Shown: positions 28,831 through 37,511 of the stretch, one piece after another
How positions within the stretch are numbered: the stretch's first letter is position 1
Layout: each line of letters opens with the position of its first letter
DNA from: Methylobacterium cerastii
GTDB taxonomy: Bacteria > Pseudomonadota > Alphaproteobacteria > Rhizobiales > Beijerinckiaceae
NCBI RefSeq assembly: GCF_022179125.1
Contig: NZ_BPQG01000004.1
Location: 181,332-245,331, forward strand
Direction of reading: 5' to 3'
DNA: 64,000 bases
The notes under the pieces: generated by a model
Told to the model about the DNA's origin: nothing
Database searches by the model: none
Seen by the model: only the letters and a program-made list of their open reading frames with translations
Position numbers and translations under genes: made by a program

Positions 28831-29334
28831 CTACTTCTTAACGGAATCGAGGTCGAAGGGACGCTCGCGGATATCGTCCCAATCGTAGGGGCAAGTGTCC
28901 GGAAACTCGTCGGGGTCCAGATGGGTCTCGTTGGAGGCCCAATCCCGCGCATCCTGATAGGCGCCGTCCCGCGCCTCCACGATCCGCGACCTCAAGCCGG
29001 GATTCTGCTGCAGGATGCGACCGACGCGGCGGCGCTGTTCGCGGATCGAGTAGATCCAGCTCGGCGTGCGATGCTCCGGTTGCTGGTCCCATTTCAGCAT
29101 GTGCATGAGGAGGACGCGCAGGCAGCTCTGGAGCTTGGAGAACTCGCTCTTCGACAACCCCTCCAGCTCCTCGGCGACGTGGTCCAGATCGAGGTCGTCG
29201 AACCGGCGGGCGCGCAGGAGGTCGGCCTGTTCGAGGAGCCAGCCGTAGAAATCATCTTCGTAACGAGGACGCGACGGAGCCGATCCGCCGGCCTTCGCGA
29301 CGACGGGGGCGTCTTTCAGGGCCGGCTTACCCAT
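28831..29334 (-). CDS. DUF29 domain-containing protein inside the cobS-cobT operon
   Basis: A 167-residue soluble protein. The DUF29 family features are [36 protein letters not shown], split here as [17 protein letters not shown] followed by [16 protein letters not shown], then [15 protein letters not shown] and NSW-like tail motifs with [11 protein letters not shown]29 proteins are common in cyanobacteria and scattered in proteobacteria without known function. The gene lies 19 bp after cobS and 5 bp before cobT, so it is firmly in the operon. Its N-terminal ~20 residues are Pro/Ala-rich. A role in chelatase assembly is only a guess; it may be a mobile insert that kept the operon intact. Confidence 0.87.
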   Translation of the reverse strand: MGKPALKDAPVVAKAGGSAPSRPRYEDDFYGWLLEQADLLRARRFDDLDLDHVAEELEGLSKSEFSKLQSCLRVLLMHMLKWDQQPEHRTPSWIYSIREQRRRVGRILQQNPGLRSRIVEARDGAYQDARDWASNETHLDPDEFPDTCPYDWDDIRERPFDLDSVKK

Positions 29335-29353
29335 CGCATCCTCTCCATCAAGC

Positions 29354-30337
29354 TCAGCTCAGCGCGACGTTCATCGCGCTCTCGGGCAGCTCCTTGCCGA
29401 AGGCGCGCTGGTAGAACTCGGCGACCAGCGTCCGCTCCAGCTCGTCGCACTTGTTGAGGAAGGTGACGCGGAAGGCGAAGCCGATGTCGCGGAAGATGTC
29501 GGCGTTCTCGGCCCAGGTGATCACCGTGCGCGGGCTCATCACGGTCGAGAGGTCGCCGTTCATGAACGCGTTGCGGGTCAGGTCCGCGACGCGCACCATG
29601 CGGCTGACGACGTCGCGCCCCTGGTCGCCCTTGTAGTGGGTCGCCTTGGACAGGACGATGTCGACCTCGCGGTCGTGCGGCAGGTAGTTGAGCGTGGTGA
29701 CGATCGACCAGCGGTCCATCTGGCCCTGGTTGATCTGCTGCGTGCCGTGATAGAGGCCCGAGGTGTCGCCGAGGCCGACCGTGTTGGCGGTGGCGAACAG
29801 CCGGAAGGCCGGGTGCGGGCGGATGACCCGCTTCTGGTCGAGCAGCGTCAGGCGGCCGGACAGCTCCAGCACCCGCTGGATCACGAACATCACGTCGGGG
29901 CGGCCGGCGTCGTACTCGTCGAAGACCAGCGCGACGTTGTTCTGCAGCGCCCAGGGAAGGATGCCGTCCTGGAAGGCGGTGACCTGCTTGCCGTCCTGCA
30001 GCACGATCGCGTCCTTGCCGACGAGATCGATGCGCGAGACGTGGCTGTCGAGGTTGATCCGCACGCAGGGCCAGTTCAGCCGGGCGGCGACCTGCTCGAT
30101 ATGGGTCGACTTGCCGGTGCCGTGATAGCCGGTGACCATCACGCGGCGGTTGCGCGCGAAGCCGGCCAGGATCGCCAGCGTGGTCTCGCGGTCGAAGATG
30201 TAGTCCGCATCGAGATCGGGCACGTGCTCGCTGGTTTCCGCGAAGGCGGGCACCTGGAGGTCGATGTCGATGCCGAAGGTGTCGCGGACGGAGACCGTCC
30301 GGTCGGGGAGCATGGCGGGCTTGTCGTCAGAGAGCAT
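29354..30337 (-). CDS. cobS: Aerobic cobaltochelatase subunit CobS
   Basis: A 327-residue AAA+ ATPase of the MoxR/CobS type, the motor of cobaltochelatase. Walker A is [10 protein letters not shown] (about residues 67-77) and Walker B is LVFDEYDAG (near 135). The typical CobS start [16 protein letters not shown] and [20 protein letters not shown] are present. With CobT it drives cobalt insertion by CobN. It heads a cobS-DUF29-cobT operon; the promoter should lie in the 258 bp upstream region, where I see no cobalamin riboswitch. Confidence 0.96.
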   Translation of the reverse strand: MLSDDKPAMLPDRTVSVRDTFGIDIDLQVPAFAETSEHVPDLDADYIFDRETTLAILAGFARNRRVMVTGYHGTGKSTHIEQVAARLNWPCVRINLDSHVSRIDLVGKDAIVLQDGKQVTAFQDGILPWALQNNVALVFDEYDAGRPDVMFVIQRVLELSGRLTLLDQKRVIRPHPAFRLFATANTVGLGDTSGLYHGTQQINQGQMDRWSIVTTLNYLPHDREVDIVLSKATHYKGDQGRDVVSRMVRVADLTRNAFMNGDLSTVMSPRTVITWAENADIFRDIGFAFRVTFLNKCDELERTLVAEFYQRAFGKELPESAMNVALS

Positions 30338-30595
30338 ACGGAACCTCGTAGGGCGGTCTTCCGACGGGCATCGGATCGAAAGCCGCGCGGAACTTGTCTC
30401 GGGCCTCGCCTCGCCGGGCGAACGCCGCCGGGATGCAGGCCCTTCCTTAACCGTCGTCGCGCCGGGGCGCCACAGACGGGCAGGCGTTCAGGGCAAGGCC
30501 CACATATAGGTCGGCGTTCGGAGAATTCCGGTCGTTCGCGCGCGAAAACCGCTCGCCGCGTCGCGACGCCCGGCTTTGCATCGATCGTGCCGGCC

Positions 30596-31288
30596 TCAGC
30601 AGAGGCCGGCCGCGCGCAACACGTCGTGCGCCCGGATGATGTCGCGCAGGCGCTCCTCGAAGGAGCGGTCGCCGCCGTTGGCGTCGGGATGGAAGCGCTT
30701 CACCAGGGCCTTGTACTGCGCCTTGATCGCGGCGGTGTCGGCCCCTTCCTCGAGACCCAGCACGTCCAGCGCCCGGCGCACGGTCGCCGACAGCTTCGGC
30801 CGCGCCGGCTCGGCCGGGGCCTGACGGCCGCGGGTGCCGCCGACGCCCTCGGCGCGTAGCACGCCGAGCGGGTCGACGTAGGCCCAGTCGCGCGTCGGCG
30901 CGTCGGCGGCCTTCGCCGCCGCCGGGCGGTTCACGCCCATCGCCCAGGTCGGGCGGTGGCCGATGATCGCGTCCTTCTGGAAGGCCTGGACGGCGTCGTC
31001 GTTCATGCCGTCGAAGTAGTTGTACGTCGCGTTGTAGGCCTTCACGTGGTCGATGCAGAAGTTCCAGTACTGCCCCTCGGCGCGTCGCCCCTTGGGCGCG
31101 CGGAACAGGCCGGCATGGGTGCAGCCCTCCGCCTCGCAGGTGCCCGCGGGCTTGCCGCTCGCAGTCTTGCCGGCCGAGTTCTTGCCGGCCGAGTTCTTGC
31201 CGGCCGCGGTCTTGCCGCCGGCCGTCTTGGGCTCGTCGCAGGTGCGCCGGATGCGGATGCTGTCGAAGAGGGGCGAGTTGAGATCCAT
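30596..31288 (-). CDS. J-domain protein (DnaJ-like), with N-terminal repeat linker
   Basis: A 230-residue protein with a C-terminal J domain (~170-228) holding the essential HPD tripeptide (KRFHPDANGG), so it should activate an Hsp70 ATPase. Between are a CEAEGCTHAGLFRAPKGRR segment with two cysteines and a WNFCIDHVKAYN stretch, a layout common in alphaproteobacterial DnaJ-family proteins. The N-terminal linker is built from five-residue AGKNS/AGKTA units encoded by 15 bp tandem repeats (~31150-31230). ATG 31288 gives the family start MDLNSPLFDSIRIR. It is divergent from bolA, 129 bp away. Confidence 0.92.
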   Translation of the reverse strand: MDLNSPLFDSIRIRRTCDEPKTAGGKTAAGKNSAGKNSAGKTASGKPAGTCEAEGCTHAGLFRAPKGRRAEGQYWNFCIDHVKAYNATYNYFDGMNDDAVQAFQKDAIIGHRPTWAMGVNRPAAAKAADAPTRDWAYVDPLGVLRAEGVGGTRGRQAPAEPARPKLSATVRRALDVLGLEEGADTAAIKAQYKALVKRFHPDANGGDRSFEERLRDIIRAHDVLRAAGLC

Positions 31289-31417
31289 GACGGGGCGATT
31301 ATGAGGGGGTGGACCCGAGACACAAGGGCGCCGGGCCTGATGACGCATGCGGGCGAACGGGCTTGACGACCCGGCCGCCAGGTGACGCGGCTGCGACGCA
31401 ACACGAGGGATGGACGG

Positions 31418-31702
31418 ATGACGGGAACGGCGACGCTGCGGGACTGGATCGAGGCCAAGCTGGCGGCGGAACTCGCGCCGGCCCGCCTCGACGTGGTGGA
31501 CGAATCCCACCTCCATGCGGGCCATTCCGGCGCGCGGCCGGGGGGTGAGACGCATTTCCGCGTCGATGTGGTCTCGGACGCCTTCGAAGGGAAGAGCCGC
31601 GTCGACCGCCACCGCGTCGTCAACGCGCTGCTGGCCGAGGCGTTCGCCCGCGGGCTGCACGCGCTGGCCGTGAAGGCGCGCACGCCCTCGGAAGCCGGCT
31701 GA
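31418..31702 (+). CDS. BolA family protein
   Basis: A 94-residue BolA-fold protein. The helix-turn-helix-like core DAFEGKSRVDRHRVVNALLAE and the invariant HALAVKARTPSE end are present, along with SHLHAGHSG. BolA proteins bind monothiol glutaredoxins through [2Fe-2S] clusters and act in iron or stress signalling. ATG 31418 is preferred over an upstream ATG that would add Arg-rich residues. It is followed 19 bp later by arfB, probably in one transcript. Confidence 0.93.
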   Translation: MTGTATLRDWIEAKLAAELAPARLDVVDESHLHAGHSGARPGGETHFRVDVVSDAFEGKSRVDRHRVVNALLAEAFARGLHALAVKARTPSEAG

Positions 31703-31721
31703 GCCGGAAGGGGAGGGGGCC

Positions 31722-32141
31722 GTGGCCCTGGTCTGCACGCCTCAGATCGCCATCGACGAGGCCGAGCTGCACGAGACCTTCGTGCGGGCCTCGGGCCCCG
31801 GCGGCCAGAACGTCAACAAGCTCTCGACGGCGGTGCAGCTGCGCTTCGACGTGCGCCGCTCGGCCGCCCTGCCGAACGCGGTGGCGGTGCGCCTGATGCG
31901 GCTCGCCGGGCGGCGGCTCACGGCCGACGGCGTGCTGGTGATCAGCGCGCAGCAGTTCCGCACGCAGGAGCGCAACCGCGCCGACGCCCGCGAGCGGCTG
32001 GCCAAGCTCGTCGCCGAGGCCGCCGTGCCACCGGTTCCGCGCCGCGCGACGCGCCCGACGCTGGCCTCGAAGAAGCGGCGGCTCGAAGCCAAGACCCAGC
32101 GCGGCGCGACCAAGCGCCTCCGTGGCGCGCCGGTGGATTGA
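31722..32141 (+). CDS. arfB: Alternative ribosome-rescue factor ArfB (YaeJ-type peptidyl-tRNA hydrolase)
   Basis: A 139-residue protein with the GGQ catalytic motif at residues 27-29 (SGPGGQNVNK), which hydrolyses peptidyl-tRNA on ribosomes stalled without a stop codon. The basic C-terminal tail (KKRRLEAKTQRGATKRLRG) is the helix that enters the empty mRNA channel. The start is GTG 31722 behind a strong GGGAGGGGG ribosome-binding site. Length matches ArfB rather than full release factors. It follows bolA. Confidence 0.94.
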   Translation: MALVCTPQIAIDEAELHETFVRASGPGGQNVNKLSTAVQLRFDVRRSAALPNAVAVRLMRLAGRRLTADGVLVISAQQFRTQERNRADARERLAKLVAEAAVPPVPRRATRPTLASKKRRLEAKTQRGATKRLRGAPVD

Positions 32142-32211
32142 CCACGCCTCCTCCCGTTCCCGCAGAAGCGACAGGACTCACGCATCCCCGCGTCTGGCAC
32201 CTCTTTTGACG

Positions 32212-32428
32212 CGCATTCCCTCGCCCCGCGTGCGGGGAGAGGGCTTTGCCGACCTCGTCGTCGGCAAAGCGAGGCGGCAGCCGAAGGTGAGGGGGCTGAC
32301 CCGGAGGAGGCTCATCCGTTCGCGCCCCCTCACCCTCGCTTCGGCTTCGCCTCCGCTACCCGTCTGCACGACGGGATGCAGCCGGGCCTCTCCCCGCACG
32401 CGGGGAGAGGGGGAACCCGCGGGTCATC
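32212..32428. repeat. About 215 bp palindromic repeat, family A copy 1
   Basis: It opens with CGCATTCCCTCGCCCCGCG and ends with GGGGAGAGGGGGAACCCGC. Between, GGTGAGGGGG pairs with CCCCCTCACC and GAGGCGGCAGCCGAAGG with CTTCGGCTTCGCCTCC, so the whole unit can fold as a branched hairpin. Other copies are at 53870-54084 and 61987-62198. Confidence 0.9.
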
Positions 32429-32493
32429 GGTGTCCGCAGCGAAATAGGCAAAACGATCGCCCGTTCGGAGGAGGGGATGTCCCGACTCCGCGG

Positions 32494-33261
32494 TCAGTGG
32501 ATCGCGTCGATCGCCTTCGCGTCGGGGCTCGCGTCCGGCGCCGGCGAGGAGCCGGCCACCAGCTCGCTGCCGGGCTTGGCGATCGTCAGGACAACGGCGA
32601 TGAAGGCGAGCAAGGCCGCGAGCGCCGCCGGGAACAGGAAGGCGCTCTCGCCGTAGCGGATCTGCAGCAGGCCGCCGACCACCGCGCCCGACGACAGGCC
32701 TGCCCAGAGCGGCGCCTGGATCCAGAACGACGAGGCCACCGTCCCGAGGATCAGGTTGGCCATGCCGGTGCCGAAGCGGACCACCGCGCCCGTGACGTAG
32801 GTGAGCGCGATGCTGCGACCGCCTTCGTCCTGGAGGATCGCGTTCTGCAGGCCGAGCGCCAGGACGATCGGATAGGCGTGCAGCGGGAAGGCGAAGGTGC
32901 CCCACGGCATCAGCAGGCCGAGCGCCAGCAAGGCGGCCTCGATCGTCAGCAGCACCGAGAGCCGCCAGCGGCCGACCCAGGCGGCGATCAAGGTGCCGAG
33001 GAAGGCGCCGAAGCAGAAGACCAGCAGCACCGTGACGACGCGCAGGGTGTTCTCCCAGTCCGCGTTCGCCACCGCCACGCCGAAGCGCGTGGTGTTGCCG
33101 GACATGAACGACATGAACAGCTGCGAGAACTCGAGGAAGCCGATCGAGTCCGTGGCGCCGGCCAGGAACGCCAGCACGATCGCGAAGGGGATGCGGGTCG
33201 CCGCGCTCGCCGGGAAGGCCTTGTCCGGCGGGTCCCCGGGGGCGGTCTTCTCGTTCACCAT
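32494..33261 (-). CDS. DUF1275 (YoaK-like) membrane protein
   Basis: A 255-residue inner-membrane protein with six hydrophobic segments. The family core AFLAGATDSIGFLEFSQLF and MSGNTTRFGVAVA is clear at residues ~20-55, as is VTGAVVRFGTGMANLILG. DUF1275 proteins are widespread and uncharacterised. ATG 33261 is used because the longer open frame upstream lacks similarity. The region upstream to 33428 includes a less GC-rich stretch around 33340-33380 that may hold its promoter. Confidence 0.9.
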   Translation of the reverse strand: MVNEKTAPGDPPDKAFPASAATRIPFAIVLAFLAGATDSIGFLEFSQLFMSFMSGNTTRFGVAVANADWENTLRVVTVLLVFCFGAFLGTLIAAWVGRWRLSVLLTIEAALLALGLLMPWGTFAFPLHAYPIVLALGLQNAILQDEGGRSIALTYVTGAVVRFGTGMANLILGTVASSFWIQAPLWAGLSSGAVVGGLLQIRYGESAFLFPAALAALLAFIAVVLTIAKPGSELVAGSSPAPDASPDAKAIDAIH

Positions 33262-33427
33262 GTAGGGCCTCGAAACGTGGTGGGTCGCGCCCGCTTCTCC
33301 CGTGAGGGCGCAGGGGGTCGAGCGGGCGGCGGTGGGATCGACGGCTATAAAGAGCCGAGCACGGCCAAGGTTCAACTATGCACGGCCGGCAGGGTGATAT
33401 TCCTCACCTCGCTCTCCGGCGCCGGGA

Positions 33428-34579
33428 TTAAGCGGCCTCCACTCCCGTGCTTGCACTACGTTTGACTGCGATCACGGTGCGTCCGGGAACGTCCGCGCCG
33501 TTCTCGCGCCGGACCACCGCTGAACGGATCGCGAGGTCGCCGAAGCCCGCGGCCTCGGCGGCGGCCGCGAGGTAGGCGTCGGCGTGGGCGTAGCGGCCGT
33601 CCGGCCCGAGCACGACGCCGTCGCCGTCGTGCGATTGCACGGTGAAGGCGGCGCGCCCGTCCGGGCGCAGCACCCGCGTCATGCCGGACAGCACCGTCGC
33701 GAGCGGCCCGAGATAGATGAACACGTCGGCCGCCACGCAGAGGTCGGCGGAGGCCGCAGGCTCGCCCGCGAGGAAGTCCTCGATCCCGGCCTCGACGAGG
33801 CGCGCATAGAGGCCCTTGCGCCGGGCGAGCGCCAGCATCGCCGGCGCGATATCGACCCCGGTGAGCGTCCCGACGCGGGCGCCGAGCGCCGCGCCCATCA
33901 GGCCGGTGCCGCAGCCGAGGTCGATCGCGTGGCCGTAGCGGGGGGCGCCGCCCGGCTCCCTCTCCCGTGCGGGAGAGAATTGGGGCGAGGGATGAGAACT
34001 GTCCGGAGAGGTCACGCCCCTCATCCCACCCTTCTCCCCCTGGGAGAAGGAGCCCCGCGGCGGTTCCCGCGATCCATCGTAGGCGTCGAGCGCCGCGCAG
34101 AGCAGCGCGGGGCCGCAATAGCCCAGGCCCTCGACGAGGTGGCGCTCGAAGCGGCCGGCATAGCCGTCGAACAAGGCGCGCAGGTAGGCCGGCGACAGCA
34201 CCGGCAGCGCGGCGTCGCCGGCGATCCGCGCCAGGTGGACGAGGGTGCCGAGCGTGTCCTCCGGGTCGAGGTCGCGTCCGGTCTCGTAGGCACGGAGCGC
34301 CGCCTGGAACAGGGCCGGGTCGGCGGCGCCGGCCGCGGCCTCGGCGGCGTGCCGCGCCTCGCGGGCGCGCCCGAGCAGCACCCAGGCGGCGGCGAAGCGC
34401 GGGGCGCGTTCCAGCGCCTGCTCGGCCATCTCGGCGGCGCCGACGCAGTCGCCCTCGGCCAGGCACGCCTCGGCGTAGGCGAAGCGACGGTCGGCCAGCA
34501 GGTCGCCGGAGCCGGCCTGGTGCATTGCGAGAATCGATTTCACGGCGGGGATCGATTCGATGGCGGGGATCGATGTCAT
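33428..34579 (-). CDS. TPR-containing class I methyltransferase with in-frame repeat insert
   Basis: A 383-residue protein. Residues ~20-130 show TPR-like helical repeats (FAYAEACLAEGDCVGAAEMA, ALERAPRFAAAWVLLGRA). From ~214 to ~340 is a SAM-dependent methyltransferase domain: motif I AIDLGCGTGLMGAALG, then LTGVDIAPAMLALARRKG and ADVFIYLGPL. Such TPR-methyltransferases are common in alphaproteobacteria with unknown targets. Between the two parts, residues ~168-210 derive from a palindromic repeat (family E) inserted in frame. ATG 34579 is the start, close to several ATCGAT repeats. It is divergent from the exonuclease gene. Confidence 0.85.
   Translation of the reverse strand: MTSIPAIESIPAVKSILAMHQAGSGDLLADRRFAYAEACLAEGDCVGAAEMAEQALERAPRFAAAWVLLGRAREARHAAEAAAGAADPALFQAALRAYETGRDLDPEDTLGTLVHLARIAGDAALPVLSPAYLRALFDGYAGRFERHLVEGLGYCGPALLCAALDAYDGSREPPRGSFSQGEKGGMRGVTSPDSSHPSPQFSPAREREPGGAPRYGHAIDLGCGTGLMGAALGARVGTLTGVDIAPAMLALARRKGLYARLVEAGIEDFLAGEPAASADLCVAADVFIYLGPLATVLSGMTRVLRPDGRAAFTVQSHDGDGVVLGPDGRYAHADAYLAAAAEAAGFGDLAIRSAVVRRENGADVPGRTVIAVKRSASTGVEAA
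33950..34078 (-). repeat. Family E palindromic repeat inside a coding region
   Basis: CGGCTCCCTCTCCCGTGCGG through CTGTCCGGAGAGG to GGGAGAAGGAGCC and CGCGATCC runs parallel to the intergenic copy at 54926-55062 along its length. It falls between the TPR and methyltransferase domains and keeps the frame, adding about 43 residues rich in Ser, Pro, Gly and Arg. Confidence 0.8.
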
Positions 34580-34686
34580 GGGGGATCGATCCGGGTCTCG
34601 TCGGGACGACGCCCTATATCGTCGGCGACGCCACCCCTCGGTAGACCCATCCTCCGCCAGACCCAACCCTCGACGAGACGGGACCG

Positions 34687-35763
34687 ATGACGCTTCGCGC
34701 CGGCGACCTCCTGACCCTGACCCGCGAGGGGCTGTACTGCCCGCTCGGGCGCTTCCACGTCGACCCCACCTGGCCGGTCGAGCGGGCGCTGATCAGCCAC
34801 GGCCATGCCGACCACGCCCGGGCCGGCCACGGCAGCGTGCTCGCCACGGGCGAGACCCTGCGCATCATGGCGGTGCGCTACGGCGAAGATTTTTGCGGTG
34901 CGCGCCAGGAGGCCGTGCTCGGCGCGGACGTCCGCGTCGGCGACGTGACGGTGCGGTTCGCCCCCGCCGGGCACGTCCTCGGCTCGGCGCAGATCGCGAT
35001 CGAGGCGCAAGGCGTGCGCGTGGTGGTGTCGGGCGACTACAAGCGCGCGCACGATCCGACCTGCCGGCCGTTCGAGGTGGTGCCCTGCGACGTGTTCATC
35101 ACCGAGGCGACCTTCGGCCTGCCGGTGTTCCGCATGCCCGACACGGCGGCAGAGGTGCGCAAGCTCCTCGATTCCGTGGCTCTGTTCCCCGAGCGCGCCC
35201 ACATCGTCGGCGCCTACGCGCTCGGCAAGGCGCAGCGGGTGATGATGCTGCTCCGCGAGGCCGGCTACGACCGGCCGATCCACCTGCACGGGGCGATGGA
35301 GAAGCTGACCGAGCTGTACAAGCGCGAGGGCTTTGCGCTGGGCGACACGCCCAAGGTGGCCGCCACCGACCGCGCCGGCCTGAAGGGCGCCATCGTGCTG
35401 TGCCCGCCCTCGTCGATCCAGGACGTGTGGTCGCGGAAATTCCCGGACCCGGTGACGAGCTTCGCCTCGGGCTGGATGCGGGTGCGCGCGCGTGCCCGCC
35501 AGAAGGGCGTCGAGCTGCCGCTGGTGATCTCCGACCATGCCGACTGGCCCGACCTCTGCCGCACCATCCGCGAGACCGGGGCCGGCGAGGTCTGGGTCAC
35601 GCACGGGCAGGAGGACGCGCTGGTGCACTGGTGCGGGACGCAGGGCATCAAGGCCAAACCGCTGCACATGCTGGGCTACGGCGACGACGGCGACGCGGAG
35701 CCGGCGCCCGTCGAGGCGGCGCAAGACGCCGCTGATGAGGTCACCGACGAGGCCGCCGCGTGA
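34687..35763 (+). CDS. Ligase-associated DNA exonuclease (metallo-beta-lactamase/beta-CASP family)
   Basis: A 358-residue nuclease of the family annotated as mRNA 3'-end processing or ligase-associated exonuclease. The metal-binding HxHxDH motif is present in LISHGHADHARAGHG, with further ligands in GHVLGSAQI and SGDYKRAHDPT, and a late ISDHADWPDL. These nucleases are encoded with ATP-dependent DNA ligases and are thought to act in a repair pathway. The stop overlaps the ligase start as GTGA, indicating coupled translation. Common companions, the Lhr-type helicase and a phosphoesterase, are absent downstream. Confidence 0.92.
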   Translation: MTLRAGDLLTLTREGLYCPLGRFHVDPTWPVERALISHGHADHARAGHGSVLATGETLRIMAVRYGEDFCGARQEAVLGADVRVGDVTVRFAPAGHVLGSAQIAIEAQGVRVVVSGDYKRAHDPTCRPFEVVPCDVFITEATFGLPVFRMPDTAAEVRKLLDSVALFPERAHIVGAYALGKAQRVMMLLREAGYDRPIHLHGAMEKLTELYKREGFALGDTPKVAATDRAGLKGAIVLCPPSSIQDVWSRKFPDPVTSFASGWMRVRARARQKGVELPLVISDHADWPDLCRTIRETGAGEVWVTHGQEDALVHWCGTQGIKAKPLHMLGYGDDGDAEPAPVEAAQDAADEVTDEAAA

Positions 35764-37511
35764 ACGATTTCGCCGAGCTTTTGGACCGCCTCGCTTACGA
35801 GCCGCGCCGCAACGCGAAGCTGCGCCTGCTGCAGGACTACTTCGCGAAGACCCCGGACCCGGAACGCGGCTACGCGCTCGCGGCGATGACCGGCACCCTC
35901 AGTTTCCGCGAGGCCAAGCCCGCGCTGATCCGCGGCCTCGTCGAGGCGCGGATCGACCCGGTGCTGTTCCGGCTCTCGCACAACTACGTCGGCGATCTCG
36001 CGGAGACGACCGCGCTGATCTGGCCGGGACCCCTCGCGGACGAAGCGCGGGTCCCCGCTCCCGAACGGGAGAGGGAGCCCGTCGGCGCTCCCGGCCCCGG
36101 CCACAACAACCCGCCTCCGCACGTGCCGACGCTCGCCGAGGTGGTCGAGACCCTGTCGACCATCCGCAAGGCCGACCTGCCTCAGCACCTTGCGACCTGG
36201 CTCGACGCGCTCGACGAGACCGGGCGCTGGGCGCTGTTGAAGCTCGTCACCGGAAACCTGCGCGTCGGCGTGTCGGCGCGGCTCGCCAAGACCGCGGTCG
36301 GCGCGCTCGGCGGCCACGAGGCGGACGCGGTCGAGGAGGTCTGGCACGGGCTCAAGGCCCCGTTCGAGACCCTGTTCGCCTGGGCGGAGGGGCGCGGCCC
36401 GCGGCCCGAGACCCTGAACCCGGCCCCGTTCCGGCCGCCGATGCTGTCGCACCCGATCGAGGAGGAGACCGACTTCGACAAGCTCGCCCCGGCCGACTTC
36501 TCCGGCGAGTGGAAGTGGGACGGCATCCGCGTGCAGCTCGTCGGCGGGCGCGACGCGGCGGGCGAGCAGGTGGCGCGGATCTACTCGCGCACCGGCGAGG
36601 ACATCTCCGGCGCCTTCCCGGATTTGGCCGAGGCGGTCACCTTCACGGGGACGCTCGACGGCGAGTTGCTGATCCTGCGCGAGAGCCGGGTGCAGAGCTT
36701 CAACGTGCTGCAGCAGCGCCTCAACCGCAAGGCGGTGACGGGCAAGCTGACGGAGGAGTTCCCGGCGCATGTGCGCGCCTACGACCTGCTCACCGCCGAC
36801 GGCGAGGACCTGCGCGGGCTCGGCTTCGTGGAACGCCGCGCCCGGCTCGAAGCGTTCGTGGCGACGCTCGACCACGTGCGGATCGACGTCTCGCCGCTGG
36901 TGCCGTTCTCGACCTGGGAGGACCTGGCCGCGGCCCGCGCCGACCCGGCGGCTTTGGGAGCCGGCTTGGATGCCGACGCCATCGAGGGCGTGATGCTCAA
37001 GCGCCGCGACAGCCCCTATCTGCCCGGCCGCCCGAAGGGCCCGTGGTGGAAGTGGAAGCGCGAGCCGCACCTCGTCGACGCGGTGATGATGTACGCCCAG
37101 CGCGGCCACGGGAAGCGCTCGTCGTTCTACTCCGACTACACGTTCGGCGTGTGGCGGGACGGCGCCGACGGGCCCGAGCTGGTGCCCGTCGGCAAGGCCT
37201 ATCACGGCTTCACCGACGCGGAGCTGGCCAAGCTCGACCGCTATGTCCGCAACCACACGGTGAAGCGTTTCGGCCCGGTGCGCGAGGTCGCCTACGGGAC
37301 GGAGGGCGGATTGGTGCTGGAGATCGCCTTCGAGGGCGTGCAACGCTCCACCCGGCACAAATCGGGCGTCGCCATGCGATTCCCCCGCGTCAGCCGCATC
37401 CGCTGGGACAAGCCGGCAGCCGAGGCCGACCGGATCGACCTTCTGGAACGCATCCTGGCGCGGGGCGAGCGCGAGACGATGCCGGGCACGACCTTGGAGA
37501 TCGCGGAATGA
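35760..37511 (+). CDS. ATP-dependent DNA ligase
   Basis: A 583-residue DNA ligase. The nucleotidyl-acceptor lysine is K252 in EWKWDGIRVQL (KxDG motif), with RIYSRTGEDISGAFPDL (motif Ia/III area), FDGEL-like LDGELLIL, EGVMLKRRDSPY and the C-terminal WWKWKR motif. The N-terminal ~210 residues form the DNA-binding domain of replicative-type ligases. GTG 35760 overlaps the upstream stop. Residues ~93-109 (EARVPAPEREREPVGAP) come from a repeat-like insert (36038-36083). It forms an operon with the MBL nuclease and the YjbQ protein and probably works in DNA repair, not replication, which uses the NAD-dependent LigA. Confidence 0.93.
   Translation: MNDFAELLDRLAYEPRRNAKLRLLQDYFAKTPDPERGYALAAMTGTLSFREAKPALIRGLVEARIDPVLFRLSHNYVGDLAETTALIWPGPLADEARVPAPEREREPVGAPGPGHNNPPPHVPTLAEVVETLSTIRKADLPQHLATWLDALDETGRWALLKLVTGNLRVGVSARLAKTAVGALGGHEADAVEEVWHGLKAPFETLFAWAEGRGPRPETLNPAPFRPPMLSHPIEEETDFDKLAPADFSGEWKWDGIRVQLVGGRDAAGEQVARIYSRTGEDISGAFPDLAEAVTFTGTLDGELLILRESRVQSFNVLQQRLNRKAVTGKLTEEFPAHVRAYDLLTADGEDLRGLGFVERRARLEAFVATLDHVRIDVSPLVPFSTWEDLAAARADPAALGAGLDADAIEGVMLKRRDSPYLPGRPKGPWWKWKREPHLVDAVMMYAQRGHGKRSSFYSDYTFGVWRDGADGPELVPVGKAYHGFTDAELAKLDRYVRNHTVKRFGPVREVAYGTEGGLVLEIAFEGVQRSTRHKSGVAMRFPRVSRIRWDKPAAEADRIDLLERILARGERETMPGTTLEIAE
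36038..36083 (+). repeat. Family E repeat fragment inside the ligase gene
   Basis: The stretch GAAGCGCGGGTCCCC followed by CTCCCGAACGGGAGAGGG matches the outer and core parts of the intergenic copy at 54926-55062. It is in frame and encodes a charged loop between ligase domains. Confidence 0.7.

Noticed and set aside
30338-30595. Cobalamin riboswitch ahead of cobS
   Set aside because: I found no B12-box-like sequence in the upstream region.
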